This document shows positions 14,016 through 22,700 of a stretch of DNA of 64,000 bases, one piece after another. The stretch is from Siniperca chuatsi. Its lineage: Eukaryota; Chordata; Actinopteri; Centrarchiformes; Sinipercidae. The stretch spans positions 15,857,262 to 15,921,261 of the forward strand of contig NC_058063.1 of NCBI RefSeq assembly GCF_020085105.1. Direction: 5' to 3'. The notes below the pieces were generated by a model. That model searched no databases, was not told where the DNA came from, and worked only from the letters and a program-made list of their open reading frames with translations. The position numbers were made by a program, and so were the translations under genes. Positions within the stretch are counted from its first letter, which is position 1; each line of letters begins with the position of its first letter.

Positions 14016-17000
14016 GGAAAGACGATCACACCAGGCCGGTCAGCCTTGCCTGCTTGGTTGCTAGGGGTGATCAGTAAGCCCTGGCTGTATGGGAGAGACC
14101 ATGGTGCCGGGTCACAGGGGTGTGTGTGTGTGTGAGGTTGAGTTCTGAAAAGGAATATTCCATTCTGAACAAGTGCAGGGGGGTTAAAGTCAGGAGTTCT
14201 AATAGCTTAGTATGCAGTGGAACAGGCTGAGGAGCTTGCTGACAGGTGTGCCACTCCGTCAGGTGGATAATGATAATGCAGCTGAAAATATTATCCGATT
14301 GGCAACTATTTTGATTATGAATTAACTGTAAAGTAATTTTTCTAGCAAAAATGCAAAAATGTTCTGACTCCAGCCCCTAAAATGTGAATAATCTCACATA
14401 TGATGGTAAACTGAATATGTTTGATTGGTCCATCTCTGGTTACAGCCCTAACTGATAAAAGGAGAAAATTTACCACAGCAGTATTTGGCCAATTTAATTC
14501 AAAATCACTAAGCCTTTTCATAGGTGAAATGAAAGAAAGCTTTGTTATTGCACAAACAAGAAATAACTAAATGCCTGTGGAAGTTATTTGCCAATTTGCC
14601 TTGTTATTTTGGTTATTTTTGAATAAATTCCAACCGCATCTCCTGCCTTGCCTTCAGTATGCAAAGAGAAAATGAAATAAGAGAAACTCTAAGATTGTAA
14701 GAAAAGCTGCAGCAAGGGAGAGCAAGCAATGCTCAAGCTTCCTCTCGTGTTAACTCTAAAGGGAGGATATGAAACGTGAGATATCATCTGGACGTCTCAT
14801 AGCATCTGTGCTAAATGCAAGACCGACTTTACAGACTGTAATGTAGAGGGACCTTCCCTACTTTCCACCCTTAACACACCATTCTGAACTGAAGTGGATT
14901 TCATGGGTAAAATCCAAAAGGGATCACACAGTCACTGTATTTCAAGGCAGGTGTTTTGTAAAGTTGGTGTAATAATGTGTTATTATATGAAACAAAGTCA
15001 GGTCCTTCCACATCCCTTGCAGTTCCCAGGCCTAAACAATGGGACCCTGACATTTCACACGCTGTTGTCATCACTATAATATAAAAAACATACCTTAGAC
15101 CTCCATGGCCCCTTACCTTGTTGCTAGGCAATGACAAAGGCAATTTTAGCCATAGTTTGCTACTGCCCTGCTCATCAAGTCCCAGTCAGGACGTCAAAGC
15201 AGCAAAACATGAAGTTTGAAACAGAAAAATCTCTCGAGTCTCCGTAATCCAGTGAGTTAAAAGGGAAATCCTTTTCAGTTCGAGGTCCCACATTTTCCAA
15301 AGCATTTCTCCATTTATCTCCTTTACATCTGCTAAGCAAACAAAAAGTTTCAGCAAAAATCTCCACGGGGCTACAGAGTGAGCCGGCCCCTTGCTCACAC
15401 TGCAGTCGCAGCCCTGAGGAGGGCTTTTACAAGCTTACCTAAGAACCCACCCCTCACAACTACATAAAAATAGCACAGAGAGTCAGAGACAGGCAGCACA
15501 CCAATTTCAAGGAAGAGCATTCATCCAGAGATTTCCTGAAACGCTAGCTCACACCGGCTGGCAGCCAAACTGGTTCATGGGAATGCTGGTGCAGGACTGG
15601 GTGTCACACACAAATCAAGGCTGACGAGACTGGGAGGTGGAGCCCAGGCATATACAGTTATATACATTACAATAAGGTCCAAAAAAAAAAAAAAAAAGAC
15701 TGTAAACGGAACAAATAGTAGTTGCAAATGATTGTTAGCCTTTCTTACGACCTGGTTAATACAAAAGTGGTTATCAGATCCGTTTCCACTGTATGGCAGT
15801 ATCAGTTATGTGTTGTGTATCTGATTGTTGCACCATTTCACTGAGGCTCGTTTTCCATTTGTAGCAGCAGTGACATTATAAGTGGCGGCCGGTTAAAGTT
15901 ACCTTATGCTTTCACCTTTCGTAGTTAACTGCCCAGAGGTCCAGTTTCAGAGTCAAAGAATACGAGGCTAATCACTAGATAGAGACTGGAGACACTGAAA
16001 TGTAAGCCAATCCCTCTTAGATAAACACACGTACAGTACATAAACACAACCTCTACTACCTCTGTAAGTAAAGTGATACGGCAAAGACAAAATACAAAAC
16101 TTGTAAATATGGAAAATCCCAAAGAAAAACAGCAACGACTCCCCAGATGATAAATCCTAAAGACTTTGGTTATCCCCTCTCTTTCCATCTAGCACCGTGT
16201 ATATGTGGGCCGATAAGTGACAATAAATTGCAGTACAGAAATGCCAAACAAGGGTCGAGGTAATTTAGAAACAGCGTCTCCTTTACATAGTTTGTCCACC
16301 AAAATGCAGTGAAAAGTTGATTTTTACACTGTAAAATGTCACAGTATGTATCTTTACAGAAATCTCTTTTAAAGAGATCTGTATCATCTATGTTTGTTTA
16401 TGTTATGCGTTTATGTAAAAATCAGTATCAGTATCAACCTTAATAATCCAACATTGGTTGCTATAGTATGTAAGCTAATAAGCTAACATGCTCAATATTA
16501 TGTACTAAACATGTTCATAAGCTAACACTAGCATGCTAACATGTTAGAATGCTAAATGTCATGCTAAACATAGCATGTTAACATGCAGTAGTTGTAAATA
16601 TGCATGTTAACATGCTAACTGTATGCCTGTAAACATTAACTGTGCTTTGAGCTGAATGCTAATGTTACCATGTTGAAATGCCAATGTTTTGTTCAGCTTA
16701 AAACACAACAAGTACAGCTGACAAAGCAGAGGATAAATCTTTTTTTGTTTTAGGTAACAACATTGCCTTTGCTGCAGCACAACCTCCAGGCCAAACTACA
16801 GCCTCGCTAGCTAGACTTTGATCTTGTTCTGTACAATCCCACTTCTGTCTGCATCCTGCTGCTCTGTACATGGTCGCCCATACAGTTAAATCATCCATGT
16901 GTGTCCTGCTGAATAGCCTGGGCACCTTTTCAATAATGAATAGGCTGAGTCTAGACTCTAGAGTCGTTATATCACTGCTACGCTTTACTACACTTAGAAA

Positions 17001-19768
17001 TCATACAACTGAAGTCAGTAAGCAACTCACTTTGAGAAATCTTTAGATGCAGCCTGCCAAGTTAAAACCTATATTTAGACTTACACTATAATATAAAATG
17101 TGTGGTCTTGATCTATCACTGTTGCTGTAGGTGTTTCAATAAAGAAGACATGAATTCTACCAACTAATGTTGTTTGAATCCAGTAATGAATCCAGGATGT
17201 AAATTGTCAGTTTTCACAATCCCAGACAGTTAATTCCTACAGAAAAACACAAGCTCATGGGGATCAAAAAGCATGTTTACATGTTCAGATGACTTAATGA
17301 TGATTAAAAGTGTGAAAACAGAAGTACTGTAGAGAAGGAAAATCGCAACTTTCTCCATTAGACCATTAGTGTAACCTTTAGATTGCTTTATGTGCCGTTC
17401 TTTTGAGGATCATAGCAACCTTCCCACAGAATTGTGAGCTTTTACGTTTGTGCAAAAGGCAACACTGAACACCAGAACAAACAGGTTTTTAGCTTCTCAG
17501 AATTAGGTGTTCAGTTTAACAGAAGTATTACAGTTTTTGTGCCAACCATATACGTACCACATGACTTATAAACAATGATGACACATTATACAGTAGTAAC
17601 ACATAGGCTAATGCTTGATACAACAACACAAAAACAGAAACAGCTGTGATCAGACTTAAACTCAAGAAAGTTCTACTACAGAAAAGGGAGATGACAAATA
17701 ATAGTAGAATAAGTTTACTTTCACCACAACCTTCCAAACAAATGTGTATTTTTATCTTTTATTGTGCAGTGTATCTTTATTCTAAACCCTGTCTGCAACC
17801 CAAAAACTTTAAACTGACTCAAATACAGGCAGTTAATCCTAATTATCCAATTCAAATAGAGAGAAAATATGTTAATATGCTCAGCAAATACTAGAGAGAG
17901 TCCATACAGAGAGTAGTGTCTTTATGCATAAACACGAGTTTGCTAACTTCAGTGCTCTTTCTGGTTTCAAAGAGCACATGGATTTCACAAAAAAATCAAA
18001 CCAAATTAGAAGCATTCTGATTAAATACAAGCCATTCATATTTGGAGAGCCAAACTCTGCAGACACCTCTGACACAACCCCTCAGCATGTGACTTTTCTG
18101 TTTGATCAGCTGCAAGTCAAAACTAAAGAAAGTGGGCAAACAAGAGAAATCAGCATCTTTACTCAAAAAAGGAAGAACAGACCGCATGCAGCAGATCGGA
18201 TGTTGATGGGACACCAGATATACCAGTTAGAGTGCCACTGAGCTGCTGAATGAAAAAGAAACAGGTGGATGCACTGGAATGACAGCTATGACTATAATTA
18301 TGTAGCATGGCAACCAGATAAGCAGAAGCATGGCAGAGAACTATGAATGAGGTAATAATCATATTGTTTTTTTTGTCTCACTTGTACGCCACACTCCACC
18401 TAAGCTCTTCTATATTTAGCCAGCTGATGACGCATTTATGAATGCAAAAAAACAAAAAAAACAAACAGAGGCTCTGCCACATGTCAGTATTATTACGACC
18501 GTCCATCCTTTCATTGCTACCTAACAGGAAAGACCGATCCACGTGAGCCAAGAGTCAAGATGGAGGAGGAACAATGAGCAAGGCCAAAGCACACATAAAA
18601 GTGGTAGTGAGACCACAAAACAAATTGCAGGAAACAGGAAGCAAGGATGTTAAAAAGGTGACCAGGTCATGATGGTGGATGGAAACGGGAGAACACAATA
18701 AAGAGGAACCAGGAGCAGGCAAAACCATGATAAAGTTTGGTTTAAGGTAAGAAGGTAAGAATAAATCTTATTAGTTACTGCGTCCCTGAACCAGTTCCTA
18801 TTGCTGATAAAGCCGTGAGATTTGGTTGAAAGGTCTGAAAAAGCTAGTATGTTATCTTGAGTTGAGATTACTTTGTCACAGATACTTTCATGCTCATAAA
18901 CTTTTATCTTAACTTATCATCACTTGTTATCACTTGAGGGCCCCACTTAGGTCACCTGAGCCAGCTCTATCTGCTGATGAAGACCATGAGATACGGTCGA
19001 AACCTCTGAAAGCTAATAAGTTTACTTCTGAGCTCAAATAATTTTGTTACATATTCTTATTTTTATACAAAGAAGTGACTTTGGCCATGTATAGCCATTT
19101 TTCTTTTCCATTTAAATATCAAATTCATAGTTTTATAACCACTTGTCAGGCTGCTTCAGTGAAAACAGAAGCAGGGTGGATGCTGGGCGGCAGGAGGAGT
19201 CTGTAAGGTGTGACAAGACGGCATGCAGAGCAGCTGATGGGTGTGGATGGAGATGAGGAGGAGGCAGATGGCAGAGCGGCTGCATCACAGGACAGCAACA
19301 CACACGAGCGGACACACACTTGATGCGTCTTGACATCAGCAGTGGGGTGACTCATAACCAGAGCAGCAACGTATCTGCTACGTCTGGCCAAGTGTGAACC
19401 AGAAGATAAACTCGATTTTCGACTTGAAGACGCAGCAACAGAAAGAACCGGGCACGATGGGAAGCTCAGTGAGAATTCAAGGAAAGGTCCTATCTGATTG
19501 GAGAGTGAGGGTTGGGGTTCGTCAAGCCTGGGTCATGGAGGGGAAGCTCAAAAGGACCAATCAAACAGCTGGGGGAGGTATTTGGAGGTATCCCATACTC
19601 CCTACCTGGGGAGGCAGCGTCCCCATCCAGCAGGTTGTCGTCCTCGGTGGTGTGGAAGTCCATGATGACGCCGGCTCCATCCAGCAGCTCCTCGTCGCTG
19701 CTGGCGCTGGCGATGCTGTTGTAGCTGTTCCTGCAGTAGCCTCTGTGGTACAGCTGCTCCGACTCCAT
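419..19768 (-). CDS. clcn3: clcn3, H+/Cl- exchange transporter 3 (ClC-3), 5' part
   Basis: ClC-3 is an endosomal/lysosomal electrogenic 2Cl-/H+ antiporter of the CLC family that supports vesicle acidification and chloride loading. Coding exons in transcript order are 19768-19606 (or alternative 13707-13620), 6794-6634, 4979-4880, 4133-3946, 2799-2677, 1255-1049, 873-793 and 675-419. All have GT-AG borders and the phases sum correctly to about 427 residues. The visible protein has the acidic N-terminus, the CLC motif GSGIPE (residues 240-245), GKEGP with the gating glutamate at about 284, and the internal proton glutamate at about 341 at the end of FSLEE. The match to remembered human CLCN3 is close, and [11 protein letters not shown] and the MESEQ start separate it from CLCN4 and CLCN5. 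Roughly 400 C-terminal residues, including both CBS domains, lie off the left edge. The gene is truncated by the window, not broken. Confidence 0.97.
793..873 (-). CDS. clcn3: clcn3 coding exon carrying the proton glutamate
   Basis: This 81-base exon (27 codons) reads [20 protein letters not shown] and then VLFSLEE. The final glutamate corresponds by family alignment to the internal proton-transfer glutamate of CLC exchangers (E268 in ClC-5). Its presence shows that this paralogue is an exchanger and not a channel. Acceptor TCTCAG and donor GAG|GTACAG flank it, and both boundaries are in phase 0. Confidence 0.95.
1049..1255 (-). CDS. clcn3: clcn3 coding exon with the gating glutamate (GKEGP)
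   Basis: This 207-base exon encodes [17 protein letters not shown] through [11 protein letters not shown] (residues 246-314). It contains the CLC signature GKEGPLVH, whose glutamate is the external gate. It also carries a tryptophan-lysine-rich cytosolic turn and the CCCGN motif. The sequence is almost identical to the mammalian protein. Splice sites are CCCCAG at the 5' side and GAG|GTGAGA at the 3' side. Confidence 0.96.
1309..1535 (+). repeat. Dispersed repeat family 1, copy in clcn3 intron
   Basis: Shares the series AAAATGTCA..AAAT, CCCAGAGCCCAAGGT, TTGTTTTGT.CAACCAATAGTCC, AAAGATATTCAATTTACTGTG and TTTAGAAGCTGGAAC with copies near 33.4, 44.5, 49.4 and 52.3 kb and others. It starts about 54 bases beyond the acceptor side of the exon at 1049-1255. 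The family appears non-autonomous and no coding capacity was seen. Confidence 0.65.
2677..2799 (-). CDS. clcn3: clcn3 coding exon with the GSGIPE selectivity motif
   Basis: This 123-base exon (41 codons, residues 205-245) encodes [20 protein letters not shown] and continues to [17 protein letters not shown] is the first of the three conserved CLC loops that line the anion pathway. The serine is at the chloride-coordinating position, where plant nitrate exchangers have proline, so a chloride-selective transporter is expected. The exon has phase 0 on both sides. Confidence 0.96.
3946..4133 (-). CDS. clcn3: clcn3 coding exon, first luminal loop
   Basis: The 188-base exon encodes [19 protein letters not shown] and then a loop through [20 protein letters not shown] to AELILGQAE. 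The cysteine-rich luminal loop has the N-glycosylation sequon NET, which is conserved in ClC-3, ClC-4 and ClC-5. The exon begins in phase 1, completing a glycine codon started in the 4880-4979 exon, and ends on a full codon. Confidence 0.95.
4880..4979 (-). CDS. clcn3: clcn3 coding exon, [12 protein letters not shown] to LASG
   Basis: The 100-base exon is too short for simple ORF detection. Read on the minus strand from the acceptor TTTTTAG it gives [20 protein letters not shown] and then [13 protein letters not shown] plus one base. It corresponds to the cytosol-to-membrane transition and the first helix of ClC-3. The donor is CAG|GTAACA. Confidence 0.93.
4980..6633 (-). other. clcn3: clcn3 intron
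   Basis: Contains the MITE at 6392-6595 and a GA-rich patch near 5,470-5,490. Otherwise nothing recognisable. Confidence 0.7.
6392..6595. mobile_element. Short non-autonomous DNA transposon (MITE) in clcn3 intron
   Basis: The left end CCTCAGTATGCTT and the right end AAGTATACTGAGG are inverted repeats with one mismatch. TAA occurs just outside both ends, suggesting a 3-base target duplication of the Harbinger type. The 204-base interior has no coding potential. I recall similar CCTCAGTATGCTTC elements in other fish, but the family name is not certain. Confidence 0.7.
6634..6794 (-). CDS. clcn3: clcn3 coding exon 3 (first exon shared by both N-terminal forms)
   Basis: The 161-base exon encodes [20 protein letters not shown], then [20 protein letters not shown] and [13 protein letters not shown]. 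This is the cytosolic region just before the membrane domain, with the acidic [10 protein letters not shown] segment typical of ClC-3/4/5. Both alternative upstream exons end one base into a glycine codon and splice into it in frame. Acceptor CTTCAG and donor AAG|GTGAGG. A short transposon-like element ends only 38 bases past the donor side. Confidence 0.95.
9898..9954. repeat. (GT)n(GA)n microsatellite
   Basis: About 47 bases of GT followed by a short GA run in clcn3 intron. Confidence 0.97.
13313..13332. repeat. (AC)10 microsatellite
   Basis: Short pure AC run about 290 bases downstream, in gene sense, of the alternative clcn3 exon. Confidence 0.95.
13620..13707 (-). CDS. clcn3: clcn3 alternative first coding exon ([19 protein letters not shown] form)
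   Basis: From ATG at 13707 the exon reads [18 protein letters not shown], then [11 protein letters not shown] plus one base, and ends at donor GAG|GTACGC. It matches the short alternative N-terminus of mammalian CLCN3 ([21 protein letters not shown], from memory). Its 88 bases leave the same phase as the long-form exon at 19606-19768, so the two are interchangeable. No 3' acceptor is evident just upstream, so it is probably a true first exon with its own promoter in the 13.7-14.1 kb interval. Confidence 0.9.
13816..13840. repeat. (GT)12 microsatellite
   Basis: Pure GT run about 110 bases upstream of the alternative clcn3 start codon. Confidence 0.97.
13941..14013. repeat. (AC)36 microsatellite
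   Basis: Pure 73-base AC run, the longest dinucleotide array in the window, in the presumed promoter of the short clcn3 isoform. Confidence 0.98.
14282..14455 (-). repeat. Dispersed repeat family 1, diverged copy
   Basis: Reads in reverse orientation relative to the 1.3 kb copy. It retains AAAAATGCAAAAATGTTCTG, AAATGTGAATAAT and GATGGTAAACTGAATATGTTTGA. Confidence 0.45.
16470..16690. repeat. Degenerate GCTAACATG minisatellite
   Basis: Many variants of GCTAACATG and its reverse complement CATGTTAGC recur over about 200 bases (for example TAGCATGCTAACATGTTAG). The palindromic unit makes orientation ambiguous. Confidence 0.8.
18800..19050 (+). repeat. Two copies of a GCTGATGAAGACxxTGAGAT repeat
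   Basis: Two units, at about 18800-18885 and 18968-19050, share GCTGATAAAGCCGTGAGATT / GCTGATGAAGACCATGAGAT, then GGTTGAAAGGTCTGAAAAAGCTA or a close variant, and end near ATTACTTTGT. Further copies are at about 28600-28672 and 38873-38945. Confidence 0.6.
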
Positions 19769-19787
19769 TTAGCAACGCGCCGGTGCC
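19606..19787 (-). CDS. clcn3: clcn3 long-form N-terminal coding exon (MESEQ form)
   Basis: The exon begins at acceptor TTTTCATCCAG and carries 19 bases of leader before ATG at 19768. It then encodes [20 protein letters not shown] and [20 protein letters not shown] through [11 protein letters not shown]. This is nearly the mammalian long ClC-3 N-terminus, with an acidic dileucine-type cluster (DEELL) and a second DDNLL motif. Such clusters serve endosomal sorting in this family. Donor CAG|GTAGGG follows one base into a glycine codon. The leader bases complete a small upstream ORF whose stop directly abuts the ATG. Confidence 0.95.
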
Positions 19788-22700
19788 CTGGATGAAAAGG
19801 AGGGAGGGAGGGGAGTGGTGGAGATATACACACCGTGTTGTGAGAATGCTAGATTACAGAGTCTACAAGGTGAAGTGAGTCTGTCAGGTACACAGATGAG
19901 TAGGGTGGGTTGTTAACGTGCATACTGACTCACAGGTAAACAGCAAAGACAGACGGGCACCACAGTGAGGCTGTGATAGAGAGATTCTAGGTCATGCACA
20001 CATTTATAGTCCAGCAAAAATCTACTTTATCATTTGAATGGCACACCACAAGCAACACAAACCAGAGCTTGTTCTCAGAGCAGCTCAGTTTAGCACAAAC
20101 AACAAAAACCTGAGCTGAAAGACAACCATCAGTTCATTTCATTCATTCATTTTATCCACCCATTACATTGCTGTCCAGTTATATTTGGAGAATGAGGCGA
20201 CTGGTGCCTTCACTGGAAAACCAAAAGAGCAAAAGTAAGTGAGAAGTACCCACAAAGTCAAGAAAGAAGAAATACAGAGTACTTTCCTACATATGACCCA
20301 GAGAATTTGACCTTTCTTCTATCAATGTCAGGTGCATAGGTTTTTCTTTTTTCCTTGTTGTTTTAAAAACCCACAGAAATTATCACCAGATCATAATATA
20401 CTCTATATTATACTCAATATTGTTTTCGTTTATTGTCCTTCATTTCAATTCAATTTTAATCTTCTACTTTCTACTTTTGTGTTAAGTATCAACTACATTT
20501 TCAAGGTGCAGATAACCGTAAGAGATTAGAGAGGCAGTCTAACAGAAATATTGTGACTTAATCTTCCATCACCATGTGCTGGAGCGCATGGTGATGGAAG
20601 ATTAAGTCACAAGATTAAGTAAAACAAAAAATGAATGAGGTGCAGAAGGAATGAGAGAGAAGGGACACAGGTGATCCACTAGAGTTTAAGATGAACGTGG
20701 ACAGTCAGGGGGCCTGAGATGGAGAGAAAGTTGTTTGATGATGATGAGCCAATGTGAACTCATGAGCCTCGTACCTCCTTAGACTTATTTCTAATAACTA
20801 TATAATCTGGTACTAATTATAGAGAAAATACAGTGTTGGAATAAATTAAGTCCAATTAATTGTTAGTGTAGTGTAACCTAGAGATGGAAAAATGTGAAAT
20901 ATGTCTACAGGCATTACACAATTTCACATAAATGGAGAATAAATGAATACTGAACTATTTATATTGAATTTATTTGGGTTTACGTAGAGATTTTCTCTCT
21001 AGTAAATCCATGGTTTCCCTATAATTAGTACCAAATTACACAGTTCTATTGAAAAACTTCCTAGGAAATTATAGTATATATTTATATAACTTAAGGAATA
21101 TGTGAATACCTTTAAAACTGGACAGCACTTTGGTAATACTGCATATAGCTAGGAATTTGTTTGTTTCCTTCAGACAATACTTAAAATGTCAATATATTTG
21201 GCAGTGATGTTTTGATAATAACACTGCTGGACCAAAGAGAGCAGTCAACACACAGCACCTCATCTTTACTTAAACCTCGCCCCCCTGTGGAAAAGGTGGA
21301 AACTACACCAGAATCTGAAACCACAGACGTGACTCAGGCAGTGACAGTCGTGACCTAAAATGGTCCCCACCAGGCCGAGCACAATGACAGTCCAATGACT
21401 CCTGAAAATTGAAGATAACCTGAAGATATTTATAGGAATATCGACCTCAAGGTGTGATGAGTCACAAAGTAAGGAAGAAGAAGAGAGTTCAGGAGAAAGA
21501 TAGACTGTGCCCAGCAGCCTGACTGATCTTCACAAATCCTTTACGGTCTGATAGGCGCCTCCATATTCCTCTATATCTCTGTGAAAAAAGATTTCTATTA
21601 ACTTGAATGGATTCGATCTGCTTCTTGATCTTGACTTTTTGTCTTGATTTTTCTTTCCTGCAGTGTGAAAAATGACATTCAGAAAAGGAAGTGAAGACAA
21701 AGAAAAGCTGGAGTCAGCTCGATTGATTTAGGAAGTGGATTTCTCTAAAAATGTATAAAAAAGAAAAGTGCTGTTACAACAAAATGATCCTTATATCCAG
21801 TGTATACAGAAAGTTTATAAAAAGTGAATGCCATGGCAAGAGAAGGTAAATTGTATTTTCAATAATCATTTGAGAATTTCCATCTCAATAAGAGGTGAAG
21901 TACATTTGAAAAAAATGTGGGTTTCAGAGTGAACCAGACATTTTTTGTGTAAAGTTTAAAAGTTTGAAACTCTCTACATTAACGTTTTGTGAGCACTGTG
22001 GATTGAGTACAGCACTGAAATAATCGGAATAGCATCAAAATTTGACTTACCGGCTAATAAAATTGCGGTGTGCTTTCTACAGTACGCCCTTAGAAATAAT
22101 GGTTTCAAAAAGGGTTCTTCCTGAAGGGCTAAGGTTACACCCAGAACCATTCGCTTTCGAAGAACCCTTTTTTTGAAGAAAGGCTTCTTTGTAAGACTAA
22201 GGGTTCCATTAAGAACCCATTTCATCAAAAGAACCTTTTTTGGAAATAAGAGTTCTTCAAGGATTGTTGAAAGCAAGGGTGCTCTTGCTTTTGTTAAGCT
22301 CTTCTGGGTGTGTGGAAGGGGTTCTGAGTGGAACCTTTCACAGATGGTTCTAGGCAGAACCCTCTTAAAAGGGTTCCAGGTGGAACCTTTATAAATGGTT
22401 CTAACAGGGACCAAAAAGGGTTCTCCTATGGGGACAAGCTGAAGAACCCTATATGGTTCTAGTTAGCACCTTTATTTCTAAGAGTATATCTAATGTTTGC
22501 TTTCAAAGAATAAATAAAGCAGAAATCTGCTGCTTTATTTAGGCTGAAACTGTCCAACATGCACGTCCTAAAACATTGCAATCAGTGATGTCACAGCAGG
22601 TGTTTTCCCTGGTTCTTTGTGTGTGTTTTCCTTCAGCTTTCAAAAGCAAAGCACCTGTTGTGACATTACTGACCAGAAGTGCAACATGCTTCGCGGCTCG

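Larger units (their letters stand above)
13708..14020 (-). promoter_or_regulatory. clcn3: Candidate promoter of the short clcn3 isoform, rich in CA/GT arrays
   Basis: This is the 300 bases upstream of the alternative start at 13707. It contains a 25-base GT run (13816-13840), a CT-rich stretch and a 73-base CA run (13941-14013). No TATA box was recognised at a convincing distance. The assignment as a promoter rests only on its position before an apparent first exon. Confidence 0.35.
6795..19605 (-). other. clcn3: clcn3 large intron(s) around the alternative first exon
   Basis: About 12.8 kb of AT-rich intron. It holds the alternative exon at 13620-13707, the GT/CA arrays, the minisatellite at 16.5 kb and repeats at 14.3 and 18.8-19.05 kb. 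No conserved protein was recognised in any open frame. Confidence 0.7.

Noticed and set aside
13748-14135. Several frames of repeated Thr-His or Cys-Val
   Set aside because: They are translations of the CA/GT arrays.
21974-22414. 146-codon open frame on the minus strand
   Set aside because: It lies almost wholly inside the 22.1-22.5 kb MITE and its residues come from repeated AGAACC units. No known protein resembles it.
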